This document shows positions 44,075-51,662 of a stretch of 57,055 nucleotides of DNA, piece by piece (position 1 is the first letter of the stretch; every line of letters starts with the position of its first letter). The notes beneath the pieces are model-generated. The model saw nothing but the letters and a program-made list of their open reading frames with translations, did not search any database and had not been told where the DNA came from. The position numbers and the translations under genes are program-made. The stretch is from Actinoplanes nipponensis (GTDB taxonomy: Bacteria > Actinomycetota > Actinomycetes > Mycobacteriales > Micromonosporaceae). Location: positions 1-57,055 of the forward strand of contig NZ_BOMQ01000014.1 of NCBI RefSeq assembly GCF_016862275.1, in the 5' to 3' direction.

Positions 44075-45097
44075 ATGGCATCCAAGTCACCGGCCGTCGA
44101 GGTCGAGGTCGCCGGTCGCCCGGTGCGGCTGAGCAGCCCCGACAAGGTCTGCTTCCCGCAGCCGGGCTACACCAAGCGGGACGTCTTCGAGTACTACCTG
44201 GCGGTCGGCGACGGCATCATGCGCGCCCTCGACCACCGGCCGACGACCCTCCAGCGCTTCCCCGACGGCATCGAGGGGGAGATGTTCTTCCAGAAGCGGA
44301 TCTCCACCCGCGGCGTGCCGCCGTGGGTCGAGAGCGCCACCATCACCTTCCCCAGCGGGCGTACCGCCGACGAGCTGTGCCCGGCCGACCTGGCCCACGT
44401 GGCCTGGGCCGCGCAGATGGGCACGATCGTCTTCCACCCCTGGCCGGTCCGGGCGGCCGCTCCCGACCAGCCCGACGAGCTGCGCATCGACCTCGACCCG
44501 CAGCCCGGCACCGACTTCCGCGACGTGGTGACCACGGCCGGGGTGGTGCACGAGGTGCTGGACGAGCTCGGCTGGACCGGCTACCCGAAGACCTCGGGCG
44601 GGCGCGGCGTGCACGTGTACGTGCGGATCGCGCCGGCGCACTCCTTCGTGGAGGTGCGGCGGGCGGCGATCGCCCTGGCCCGGGAGGTGGAACGGCGCAG
44701 CCCCGACCGGATCACCACCGCGTGGTGGAAGGAGGAGCGAGGCGAGCGCGTCTTCCTGGACTACAACCAGACGGCCCGGGACCGGACGATCGCGTGCGCG
44801 TACTCCCTGCGGGCCAACGCCCGGGCCACCGTGTCCACGCCGGTCACCTGGGCCGAGCTGCCCGACGTCGAGCCGGACGACTTCGACCTGCGCACGGTGC
44901 CGCCGCGGTTCGCGAAGATCGGCGACCCGCACGCGGCGATCGACGACGTCGCCCACGACATCGCGCCGCTGCTGGAGTGGTCGGCCCGCGACGAGAGGGC
45001 GGGCCTGGGCGACCTGCCGTACCCGCCGGACCATCCGAAGATGCCGGGCGAGCCGCCGCGCGTGCAGCCCAGCCGCAAGAACGAGGCGAACTGGTGA
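44075..45097 (+). CDS. ligD: Stand-alone LigD-type DNA polymerase/primase domain protein
   Basis: This 340-residue protein is the archaeo-eukaryotic primase-like polymerase module of LigD without ligase or nuclease parts (PolD1-like). The DLD metal-binding pair is D139/D141 in ELRIDLDPQPG, the nucleotide site is SGGRGVHVYV, and FLDYNQTARDRTIACAYSLR holds the last acidic residue. Such enzymes fill gaps with ribonucleotides in end joining. No Ku gene is seen in the window; LigC lies about 2.6 kb downstream. Confidence 0.93.
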   Translation: MASKSPAVEVEVAGRPVRLSSPDKVCFPQPGYTKRDVFEYYLAVGDGIMRALDHRPTTLQRFPDGIEGEMFFQKRISTRGVPPWVESATITFPSGRTADELCPADLAHVAWAAQMGTIVFHPWPVRAAAPDQPDELRIDLDPQPGTDFRDVVTTAGVVHEVLDELGWTGYPKTSGGRGVHVYVRIAPAHSFVEVRRAAIALAREVERRSPDRITTAWWKEERGERVFLDYNQTARDRTIACAYSLRANARATVSTPVTWAELPDVEPDDFDLRTVPPRFAKIGDPHAAIDDVAHDIAPLLEWSARDERAGLGDLPYPPDHPKMPGEPPRVQPSRKNEANW

Positions 45098-45109
45098 AGC
45101 GGCCGCCGG

Positions 45110-45610
45110 TCACAGCCCGATCTTGAAGCCCTCGTGCGAGGCGGCGAAGCCCAGCGACGTGTAGAAGCGGTGCGCGTCGGCGCGGCGCTTGTCCGTGGTG
45201 AGCTGGGCCAGGCCGCAGCCGCGCTCCCGGGCCCGCGCCAGCGACCACAGCATCATCTCCCGGCCGATGCCGTGCCCCCGCCGGTCGCCGCGGACGCGGA
45301 CCGCCTCGATGGTCATCCGCTCGGCGCCGCGGCGGCTCAGCGACGGGATGAAGGTGAGCTGGCAGGTGCCGACCACCGCGCCGCCGGCGTCCGCGACGAT
45401 CAGCTCGTTGCGCGGGTCGGCGTCGATGGCCTCGAAGGCCGCCCACAGCGCCGCGTCCACGGCCTCCGGAGTGAGCGCGCCGGCGGTCGGGTCGTCCGGC
45501 CCCGGCGACGGGCCGGCGGCCCGGGAGCGGGCGATCTCGTCGTCGTCGAGCAGGGCGAGGATCGCGGGGACGTCGGCGCGGGTCGCGCGGCGGAAGATCA
45601 CCTGGGCCAC
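45110..45610 (-). CDS. GNAT N-acetyltransferase
   Basis: This 166-residue GNAT has the acetyl-CoA loop VRGDRRGHGIGREMM and the C-terminal AHRFYTSLGFAASHEGFKIGL signature. Substrate unknown. CAGGAT 6 nt before the GTG suggests a leaderless start; an internal GTG four codons later is possible. It ends 12 bp from the convergent LigD-type gene. Confidence 0.9.
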   Translation of the reverse strand: MAQVIFRRATRADVPAILALLDDDEIARSRAAGPSPGPDDPTAGALTPEAVDAALWAAFEAIDADPRNELIVADAGGAVVGTCQLTFIPSLSRRGAERMTIEAVRVRGDRRGHGIGREMMLWSLARARERGCGLAQLTTDKRRADAHRFYTSLGFAASHEGFKIGL

Positions 45611-45616
45611 GCGGCC

Positions 45617-45622
45617 ATCCTG
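45617..45622 (-). promoter_or_regulatory. Leaderless -10 element for GNAT gene
   Basis: CAGGAT on the minus strand ends 6 nt before the GTG. Confidence 0.4.
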
Positions 45623-45663
45623 ACACGCCCGACGGGCTGAGCCGCCGGCTGGTGCCCGCAGGG

Positions 45664-45669
45664 CACGAT
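45664..45669 (+). promoter_or_regulatory. Leaderless -10 element for K+ channel gene
   Basis: CACGAT ends 6 nt before the ATG. Confidence 0.45.
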
Positions 45670-45675
45670 GACCCG

Positions 45676-46128
45676 ATGCGACTGCTGCTGACCCCGGCGC
45701 GGTGGGTCTACCGCGGGCTGATCTGGCTCGCCAACTCGCCGCGGACGTTGATCCTGTCCTATCTGCTGCTCATCGCGGCGTGCAGCGTGCTCTACCACTT
45801 CTTCGAGAAGGTGGCCTACGGCGACGCGGTGTGGTGGGCCGTGGTCACCGCCTCGACCGTGGGCTACGGCGACATCTCGCCCAAGACGGGTGAGGGCCGG
45901 TTCATGGCCGCCCTGCTCATCTCGATCATGGTGCTGATCGTCGTCCCGCTCATCACGGCGCACTTCGCCAGCAAGCTCATCGTCGACCACGACGCCTTCA
46001 AGCACGAGGAGCAGGAGGAGCTCAAGAACAACCTGCGCCACGTGCGGCGCCTGCTGGAGGACCTGGCCGAGCGGGAGGGCATCACTGCGGAGGACAGCGC
46101 AGTCCCTGCTTCGGCACCTGCAGATTGA
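45676..46128 (+). CDS. Two-helix potassium channel
   Basis: The 150-residue channel subunit has two membrane helices (about residues 28-45 and 77-96) around a pore helix and the selectivity filter TVGYGD. A cytoplasmic coiled-coil follows (AFKHEEQEELKNNLRHVRRLLEDL). It forms a tetramer by family rule. No RCK domain is attached; ceoB/ceoC-like RCK proteins lie 36 kb away. Its 3' end overlaps the convergent peptidase gene by 47 bp. Confidence 0.93.
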   Translation: MRLLLTPARWVYRGLIWLANSPRTLILSYLLLIAACSVLYHFFEKVAYGDAVWWAVVTASTVGYGDISPKTGEGRFMAALLISIMVLIVVPLITAHFASKLIVDHDAFKHEEQEELKNNLRHVRRLLEDLAEREGITAEDSAVPASAPAD

Positions 46129-47653
46129 GCAGGTAGCCGTCGACCGCGTTCACGATGCACTTGGTGCTCGGATATGCGGTGTGGCCCTCACCCTCCCAGG
46201 TGAGCACCTGACCGGTGCCCAGCATCCGGGCCAGCTCGGCGGTGTTCTCGTACGGCGTCGCCGGGTCGCCCGTCGTGCCGACCACCACGATCGGCGGCGC
46301 GCCGGTGGCCGGGCCGGTCGGGTACGGGTCGCGGGCGCCCGGCCAGAACGTGCACGGCAGCATGCCCATGGCCAGCGGCGCGCCGAACAGCGGGTACTTC
46401 TTGCGCCACTCGCCCTGCAGCTGACGGACCTTCTCCACGCTCGGCGCGCCGGTGGTGTCCGCGCAGTTGACCGCGAGGTTGGCGTCGAACAGATTGGAGT
46501 AGCTGCCGTCCGGCTTGCGGTCGGCGTACTGGTCGGCCAGCTCGAAGATGCCGTCCGCGTCGCCGGTCCGCAGGTCGTCGACCGCCTTGGCGAGCTGCTG
46601 CCAGCCCGACTCGGTGTACAGCGAGGAGATCACCGCCACGAAGATCCAGCCGGCGGTGGCCTCGCGGCCGTCGGACCCCTCGACCGGAGACGCCTCGGCC
46701 TTGGCCAGCGCGTCGGTCACCGCCCCGCGGGCGTCCGGGGCGATCGGGCACTTGCCCGCGTTGGCCTTGCACCAGGTGGTGAAGTTGGTGAACGCCCGCT
46801 CGAAGCCCTTGGCCTGCGACTCGGAGCCGGCCACGAAGTCCTGCTCGGGGTTGATCGCGCCGTCGAGCACCAGCGCCCGGATCTTGTCGGGGAACAGCTG
46901 GGCGTACGTCGCGCCGAGCAGGGTGCCGTAGGAGAAGCCCAGGTAGGTCGTCTTCTGGTCGCCGACGGCGGTGCGGATCGCGTCCATGTCGCGGGCGGCC
47001 TGCTCGGTGGAGAACAGCGGCAGCTGGGCGCCGTACTTGCGGCCGCAGCCCTCGGCCACGCGCTTGTTGAGCGCGACCACTTCCTGGAACTCGGCGTCGG
47101 ACTCCGGATCCGGCGTCGCGGCGAAGGTGGCGTCCTGGTCCTTGTCGCTGATGCACTTGACCGGGTCGGAGCGCCCGACGCCGCGCGGGTCGAAGCCGAC
47201 GATGTCGAACCGGTCGGTGACCTCGGTCGGCAGCCCGCCCAGGGCCTGGCCGAAGGAGAGGTAGACGGCCGTGTCGATGCCCGAGCCACCGGGGCCGCCG
47301 GGGTTGATCAGCAGCGAGCCGATCCGGTCCTTCTGGGTCGCCGAGCGGATGCGGATCATCTCGACGTCGTACGTCTCGCCCGTCTGCGGCGCGGCCCAGT
47401 TGCGGGGCACGGCCACCGAGGCGCAGTCGTAGGTCATGCCGGACGCGGCCCGCCCCACCAGGCCCCGCGGTACGTCGGGACAGGCCGTCCACTGCGCCTG
47501 CGTGCCGGGCACCGCGGGCGGCGCCTTGCTGCCGCCGACTGCCGGGGCGGCCCCGTCGGAATCGTCGGGAGCGAAGACCGGCAGCGTGCAACCGGCGGTC
47601 GCGACGACCGCAGCGACCAGTGCGGCCAGGACCAGGCGGGGGGTACGCGGCAC
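46082..47653 (-). CDS. Secreted lipoprotein alpha/beta hydrolase (tripeptidyl aminopeptidase family)
   Basis: This 523-residue enzyme is likely exported and lipid-anchored: hydrophobic start VLAALVAAVVATAGC, with the Cys of AGC as the lipobox residue. The hydrolase core has GSLLINPGGPGGSG, S241 in LGFSYGTLLGA, D463 in TTGDPATPYENT and H491 in GEGHTAYPS. A TAP-like C-terminal domain contains paired cysteines. It resembles Streptomyces SlpD/SlpE and mycobacterial TAP-type peptidases. GTG at 47653 is chosen from AAAGG 9 nt upstream. Substrate is inferred (short peptides or esters). Confidence 0.9.
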   Translation of the reverse strand: MPRTPRLVLAALVAAVVATAGCTLPVFAPDDSDGAAPAVGGSKAPPAVPGTQAQWTACPDVPRGLVGRAASGMTYDCASVAVPRNWAAPQTGETYDVEMIRIRSATQKDRIGSLLINPGGPGGSGIDTAVYLSFGQALGGLPTEVTDRFDIVGFDPRGVGRSDPVKCISDKDQDATFAATPDPESDAEFQEVVALNKRVAEGCGRKYGAQLPLFSTEQAARDMDAIRTAVGDQKTTYLGFSYGTLLGATYAQLFPDKIRALVLDGAINPEQDFVAGSESQAKGFERAFTNFTTWCKANAGKCPIAPDARGAVTDALAKAEASPVEGSDGREATAGWIFVAVISSLYTESGWQQLAKAVDDLRTGDADGIFELADQYADRKPDGSYSNLFDANLAVNCADTTGAPSVEKVRQLQGEWRKKYPLFGAPLAMGMLPCTFWPGARDPYPTGPATGAPPIVVVGTTGDPATPYENTAELARMLGTGQVLTWEGEGHTAYPSTKCIVNAVDGYLLNLQVPKQGLRCPPQ

Positions 47654-47719
47654 AGTGCGCGGCCTTTCTCGATCGGCTCTTGCTCGCACGAGGCTAGCCG
47701 AGAAGTCTGACAACCTGGC

Positions 47720-48787
47720 TCAGCGGCTCGTCAGCACGTCCGCCAGCTGGAACCGCACCGGCCGCTCCAACTGCTGGTACGTGCACGAGCGCGGCTCACG
47801 GTCCGGCCGCCACCGCTCGAACTGGGCCGTGTGCCGGAACCGCAGGCCCTCCATGTAGTCGTAGCGGACCTCGACCACCCGCTCCGGGCGCAGCGGCACG
47901 AACGACAGGTCCTTGCCGTTGTTCCAGCGGCTGACCTCGTTCTTGCGCGGGGTGCGCTCGCCCTGCTCGTGCGCCGCCCAGTTCCACGGGTGCCCCTCGA
48001 ACGTGGTGACCAGGTGCTGCAGCTCGGTGAAGAGCTCCTCGCGGACCGCCATCGGGAACGAGCCGATGACGCCGACCGAGACCAGCACGTCGCGCTCGTC
48101 GTACAGGCCGAGCAGCAGCGAGCCGATCCGGTTGTCGGCGGACTTGTGCACGCGGTAGCCGGCGACGACGCAGTCCGCCGTACGCTTGTGTTTGATCTTG
48201 CTCATCACCCGCTTGTCGGGCTCGTAGCCCAGGTCCTTGCCCTTGGCGATGAGCCCGTCCAGGCCGGCCCCCTCGAACTCGGCGAACCACCGCCGGGCCG
48301 TGTCCAGGTCGTCGGTGGCCGGGGTGACGTGGACCGGCGGTTTCGCGTCGGCCAGGCACCGCTCGAGGCGGGCCCGGCGCTCGGCGAACGGCAGCGTGGT
48401 CAGGTCCTCGTCGCCCAGCGCCAGCAGGTCGAAGGCCACGAAGCCGGCCGGGGTCTGCTCGGCGAGCAGCTTGACCCGGCTCGCGGCGGGATGGATCCGC
48501 TGCTGGAGGGCCTCGAAGTCGAGGGTGTTGCGCCCGGTGTCGGCCACGATGATCTCCCCGTCGATCACCGCGCGCTCCGGGAAGTTGGCCAGCACCGCCT
48601 CGACCACCTCGGGGAAGTAGCGGGTCATCGGCTTCTCGTTGCGGCTGCCGATCTCCACCTCGGCGCCGTCGCGGAAGATGATCGACCGGAAGCCGTCCCA
48701 CTTGGGTTCGTAGAGCTGTCCGGCGGGGATCTCCGCGACGGGCTTGGCCAGCATCGGCTTCACGGGCGGGTTGATCGGCAGGTCCAT
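47720..48787 (-). CDS. ligC: ATP-dependent DNA ligase, LigC-like
   Basis: This 355-residue ligase has K29 in EPKWDGFRS (motif I, covalent AMP) and GSRNEKPMTRYFPEV. Motif III is AVIDGEIIV, motif IV GLDGLIAKG and motif V MSKIKHKRTADCVVAGY. An OB-fold completes it. It starts MDLPINPPVKPMLAK, close to mycobacterial LigC. It could seal breaks together with the LigD-type polymerase. The gene precedes the peptidase on the same strand by about 65 bp. A GAGACT hexamer 6 nt before the ATG hints at a leaderless start. Confidence 0.95.
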   Translation of the reverse strand: MDLPINPPVKPMLAKPVAEIPAGQLYEPKWDGFRSIIFRDGAEVEIGSRNEKPMTRYFPEVVEAVLANFPERAVIDGEIIVADTGRNTLDFEALQQRIHPAASRVKLLAEQTPAGFVAFDLLALGDEDLTTLPFAERRARLERCLADAKPPVHVTPATDDLDTARRWFAEFEGAGLDGLIAKGKDLGYEPDKRVMSKIKHKRTADCVVAGYRVHKSADNRIGSLLLGLYDERDVLVSVGVIGSFPMAVREELFTELQHLVTTFEGHPWNWAAHEQGERTPRKNEVSRWNNGKDLSFVPLRPERVVEVRYDYMEGLRFRHTAQFERWRPDREPRSCTYQQLERPVRFQLADVLTSR

Positions 48788-48793
48788 CGGCCC

Positions 48794-48799
48794 AGTCTC
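48794..48799 (-). promoter_or_regulatory. Possible leaderless -10 element for ligC
   Basis: GAGACT on the minus strand ends 6 nt before the ATG; a weaker match than most. Confidence 0.35.
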
Positions 48800-48878
48800 C
48801 CCGTTCGGGCCGGGAAAGGAAGCCCGGACGCACCGGTTGAACACGTTCAGCGGGCGGCGCGGGGGGTAAAGGTGGGCC

Positions 48879-49829
48879 ATGACCTCACGTGTGGTGGTGC
48901 TGACCGGTGCGTCCAGCGGGATCGGCCGGGCCGCCGCCCTGGCCTTCGCCGAACGCGGCGACCGGCTGGTGCTGGCCGCGCGGGGCCTGGCCGACCTGGA
49001 GAAGGTGGCGGCGCGCTGCGGCGGGAGCCCGCTGGTGGTGCCCACCGACATCGGTGTCCGGGCCGAGGTCGAGGACCTCGCCGACGCGGCGGTGGAACGG
49101 TTCGGCCGCATCGACGTGTGGGCGGACTCCGCGGCGGTGATGGCGTACGGCCGGTTCGAGGACGTGCCGCCGGACGTCTTCGACAAGGTGGTGACCACCG
49201 ACCTGCTCGGCTCCGCCAACGTGGCCCGGGCGGCGTTGCGGGTGTTCCGCCGCCAGGGCCAGGGCACCCTGATCCTGTCCAGCTCGCTGCTCGGGCACAT
49301 CACCGCGCCGTACATGTCGGCCTACGTGACCTCGAAGTGGGGCCTGCGCGGCCTGGCCCGGACGCTGCGGCAGGAGACCCGGGACGCGCCCGGCATCCAC
49401 GTCTGCCAGCTCGTGCCCGGCAGCGTGGACACGCCCATCTACACCAGCGCGGCCAACTACGCCGGGTTAGTGGGCCGCCCGCCGCCGCCGGTGGACAGCG
49501 CCGCGCGGATGGGCGCCGGCATCGTCCGGCTGGCCGACCGCCCGCGCCGGGAGCTGTCGGTGGGCGCGGCCAACCGGTTGACCGAGTTCGGCTTCAAGGC
49601 CCTGCCGCCGGTCTACGACGCGCTGGTCGGGCCGATGATGGGCCGGCTGGGCCTGAGCCGGCGCCGGGTCGCCCCGGACACCGGCAACGTCTTCCGGGCC
49701 GCCGCCCGGGTGGAGGGCGGACCGGCCCGGTGGGGACGCCTGCCGGTGGCGGCCCTCGCTGCGACGGCTACCGTGCTGGCCTCGAGCACGGTGGCCGCGG
49801 GGGTACGGCGGTTCCGGCGCGGGTCCTGA
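48879..49829 (+). CDS. Short-chain dehydrogenase/reductase with C-terminal membrane helix
   Basis: This 316-residue SDR has the NAD(P) motif TGASSGIGRAA, a catalytic Ser in LILSSSLLGH, and AYVTSK (YxxxK). The usual NNAG motif is replaced by DSAAV. The C-terminal extension (from about residue 285) ends in a hydrophobic segment VAALAATATVLASSTVAAG, possibly a membrane anchor. Substrate unknown. AAAGGTGG lies 3 nt before the ATG, so the start may be slightly off. Confidence 0.88.
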   Translation: MTSRVVVLTGASSGIGRAAALAFAERGDRLVLAARGLADLEKVAARCGGSPLVVPTDIGVRAEVEDLADAAVERFGRIDVWADSAAVMAYGRFEDVPPDVFDKVVTTDLLGSANVARAALRVFRRQGQGTLILSSSLLGHITAPYMSAYVTSKWGLRGLARTLRQETRDAPGIHVCQLVPGSVDTPIYTSAANYAGLVGRPPPPVDSAARMGAGIVRLADRPRRELSVGAANRLTEFGFKALPPVYDALVGPMMGRLGLSRRRVAPDTGNVFRAAARVEGGPARWGRLPVAALAATATVLASSTVAAGVRRFRRGS

Positions 49830-49836
49830 GCCGTAC

Positions 49837-49855
49837 CCGCGACCGGGGGTCGCGG
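49837..49855. terminator. Bidirectional hairpin between SDR and DUF3037 genes
   Basis: An 8-bp perfect stem (49837-49844 with 49848-49855) and a 3-nt loop lie between two convergent stop codons. Confidence 0.5.
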
Positions 49856-49866
49856 TGCGGCCCGCC

Positions 49867-50244
49867 CTACCGGACGAGCAGCTCGACCAGCCGGTCCAGT
49901 TCGGCGGCCGGGTCCGCCGCCAGCCCCATGTGCACCGGCCCGGCCTGCAGTACGGTGCTGCGCGGGGCCACCAGCCAGCGGAACCGTTCGCCCGGCTTCA
50001 TCTCCCGGGCCGCGCCGCCGTCGGCTCCGCCGGCGCAGGTGACCTCCCAGGACTGCAGGGACGCCCGGATGCCGTCCAGGTCGGCGTTCGGGTCCAGGGC
50101 CAGCAGCCGCGGCTCGTGCAGGTGGGTGCGGGCGGCCAGGAAGCCCAGGCGCTGGCAGTAGAGCAGCACGCCGACGTTGATCAGCTCACCGCGTTCGACC
50201 CGGGGGACCGCGCGGATGACCGCGTACTCGTACGGGACCCTCAT
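49867..50244 (-). CDS. DUF3037 protein
   Basis: The 125-residue protein starts MRVPYEYAVIRAVPRVERGELINVGVLLYC, the DUF3037 opening. It continues with RLLALDPNADLDGIRASL and KPGERFRWLVAPRSTVLQ. It is translationally coupled (ATGA) to the HipA-like kinase gene. This pairing is seen in many bacteria and suggests a two-protein unit, but the function is not known. No antitoxin-type DNA-binding domain is visible in it. Confidence 0.9.
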   Translation of the reverse strand: MRVPYEYAVIRAVPRVERGELINVGVLLYCQRLGFLAARTHLHEPRLLALDPNADLDGIRASLQSWEVTCAGGADGGAAREMKPGERFRWLVAPRSTVLQAGPVHMGLAADPAAELDRLVELLVR

Positions 50245-50987
50245 GCCGGCAGCCAGGCCGTCGGCTCGGCGGCGCGCGCCGTCAGGTGGCCGAGGTAGGC
50301 CCGGCGGGCCTCGCCGGGGGAGGCGAAGTCGAACTCGGCCAGCCACTCGTCCGGCACCAGCGCGATGACCTCCTCCAGCAGCGCCGGCGTGAGCTGGGCG
50401 GCCAGCTCCGGGCCGGCGGTGGCCAGGGCGGTCGCGTACGGCCGCAGCACGTGGTCGTCCCACCTGTAGGCCCGGCGCACCACGGCGGCCGCCCGGGGCC
50501 AGTTGTGGTGGAAGTAGAGCGTCGCACCGTGGTCGATGAGCCACAGGCCGGCGTGCCAGATCAGCAGGTTCGGGTTGCGCCAGCTGCGGTCCACGTTCTC
50601 CACGTACGCGTCGAAGGCCAGCGTGCGCGAGGCCAGCTCGGCGTCGACCGGGTGGGCCACCGGGTCGTAGCCCAGCGCGCCCGGCAGGTAGTCCATCCCG
50701 AGGTTGGCGCCGGCGCTGGCCTTGATCAGCTCCTGCACCTCCTCGTCGGGCTCGGCCCGCGCGACGACCGGGTCCAGCTCGGCCACCACCAGCTCCGGCA
50801 CGGGCAGGCCGAGCCGCCGGGCCAGCTCGCCGGAGATGACCTCGGCGACCAGCGCCTTGGGGCCCTGGCCGGCGCCGCGGAACTTCACCACGTACGTGCC
50901 GAGGTTGTCGGCCTCGACGATGCCGGGCAGCGAGCCGCCCTCACGCAGCGGGGTGACGTAGCGGGTGGCGGTGACCTGGGACAGCAC
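50241..50987 (-). CDS. HipA-family kinase-like protein (HipA_2 type)
   Basis: This 248-residue protein resembles the catalytic part of HipA. VVKFRGAGQGPKALVAEVISGELARRLGLPVPEL contains the ATP-binding Lys and Glu helix. Near the middle, AFDAYVENVDRSWRNPNLLIWHAGLWLIDHG supplies an Asn/Asp-rich catalytic loop (NVDRxxxNPN) and an IDHG metal site (DFG-like). GTG at 50987 is chosen from TAGGGT 7 nt upstream and the family-like VLSQVTATRYVTPLREGG start; a GTG at 50996 is in frame. DUF3037 is its coupled partner. Confidence 0.85.
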   Translation of the reverse strand: MLSQVTATRYVTPLREGGSLPGIVEADNLGTYVVKFRGAGQGPKALVAEVISGELARRLGLPVPELVVAELDPVVARAEPDEEVQELIKASAGANLGMDYLPGALGYDPVAHPVDAELASRTLAFDAYVENVDRSWRNPNLLIWHAGLWLIDHGATLYFHHNWPRAAAVVRRAYRWDDHVLRPYATALATAGPELAAQLTPALLEEVIALVPDEWLAEFDFASPGEARRAYLGHLTARAAEPTAWLPA

Positions 50988-50994
50988 GCCGCTC

Positions 50995-51000
50995 ACCCTA
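50995..51000 (-). promoter_or_regulatory. Leaderless -10 element for HipA-like/DUF3037 operon
   Basis: TAGGGT on the minus strand ends 7 nt before the chosen GTG and overlaps the alternative start at 50996. Confidence 0.5.
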
Positions 51001-51036
51001 ATGCGTGCGGCTGCCGGGCCACCCGGGCCCGGCGTC

Positions 51037-51588
51037 TCAGGCGGCGTTCGGGCCGCGGCGGCGCAGGTCCTCGACCTTGGTCATGGCGTCGCGCAGGTCG
51101 GTCAGCCAGTCCTCGGTGTGCTCCCCGACGAGCTTGACGCACCAGGCCAGCGCCTCGGAGCGGCTGCGGGCCACCCCGGCGTCGACCAGGGTGTCGAGCA
51201 CCAGCCGCTCGCTCTGCCGCAGCCGGGTCATCACCGGCGCGGAGAGGTGGGTGAACAGCTCCTGGGTGTCGCCGCAGCGCACGCCCCAGCTGACCTTGCG
51301 CTGGTAGCGGTGCTCGACCTGGAGGGCGACCTTGATCCGGCCGTCCCGGGTGTCCTCGCGGAACTGGTGGATCCGGCCGGCCTGGGCGGCCGACCGGTCG
51401 GCGTCGGTGGCGTCGGCGCCCAGCTCGGGCGCGGGCACCCGGCCCCAGATGATGATCTCGTCCCGGTCGGTGACGACCTGCGGCGGTTCGGTGAACCAGC
51501 CGTCGGGGACGGCGCCGGTGATCCAGGCGGCGGCGTCATCGGCGGAGGGTGGCTCGGTACGGGCCCCGGAGGGCGGACGGAAGCGCAT
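51037..51588 (-). CDS. Conserved hypothetical protein with RHH-like C-terminus
   Basis: This 183-residue protein is not assigned to a named family. The middle (DRDEIIIWGRVPAPELG, KVALQVEHRYQRKVSWGV) looks beta-rich. The C-terminal RSRSEALAWCVKLVGEHTEDWLTDLRDAM resembles ribbon-helix-helix or ParD-like ends. TTGGAGG lies 5 nt before the ATG, an excellent site. Possible DNA or RNA binding is inference. Confidence 0.7.
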   Translation of the reverse strand: MRFRPPSGARTEPPSADDAAAWITGAVPDGWFTEPPQVVTDRDEIIIWGRVPAPELGADATDADRSAAQAGRIHQFREDTRDGRIKVALQVEHRYQRKVSWGVRCGDTQELFTHLSAPVMTRLRQSERLVLDTLVDAGVARSRSEALAWCVKLVGEHTEDWLTDLRDAMTKVEDLRRRGPNAA

Positions 51589-51662
51589 GAAAACCTCCAA
51601 CTGAAGCGATGATTACATGCTTACACCGTTTCACCGCTTGCACCAGGAAGTCGGTTCAGCTC

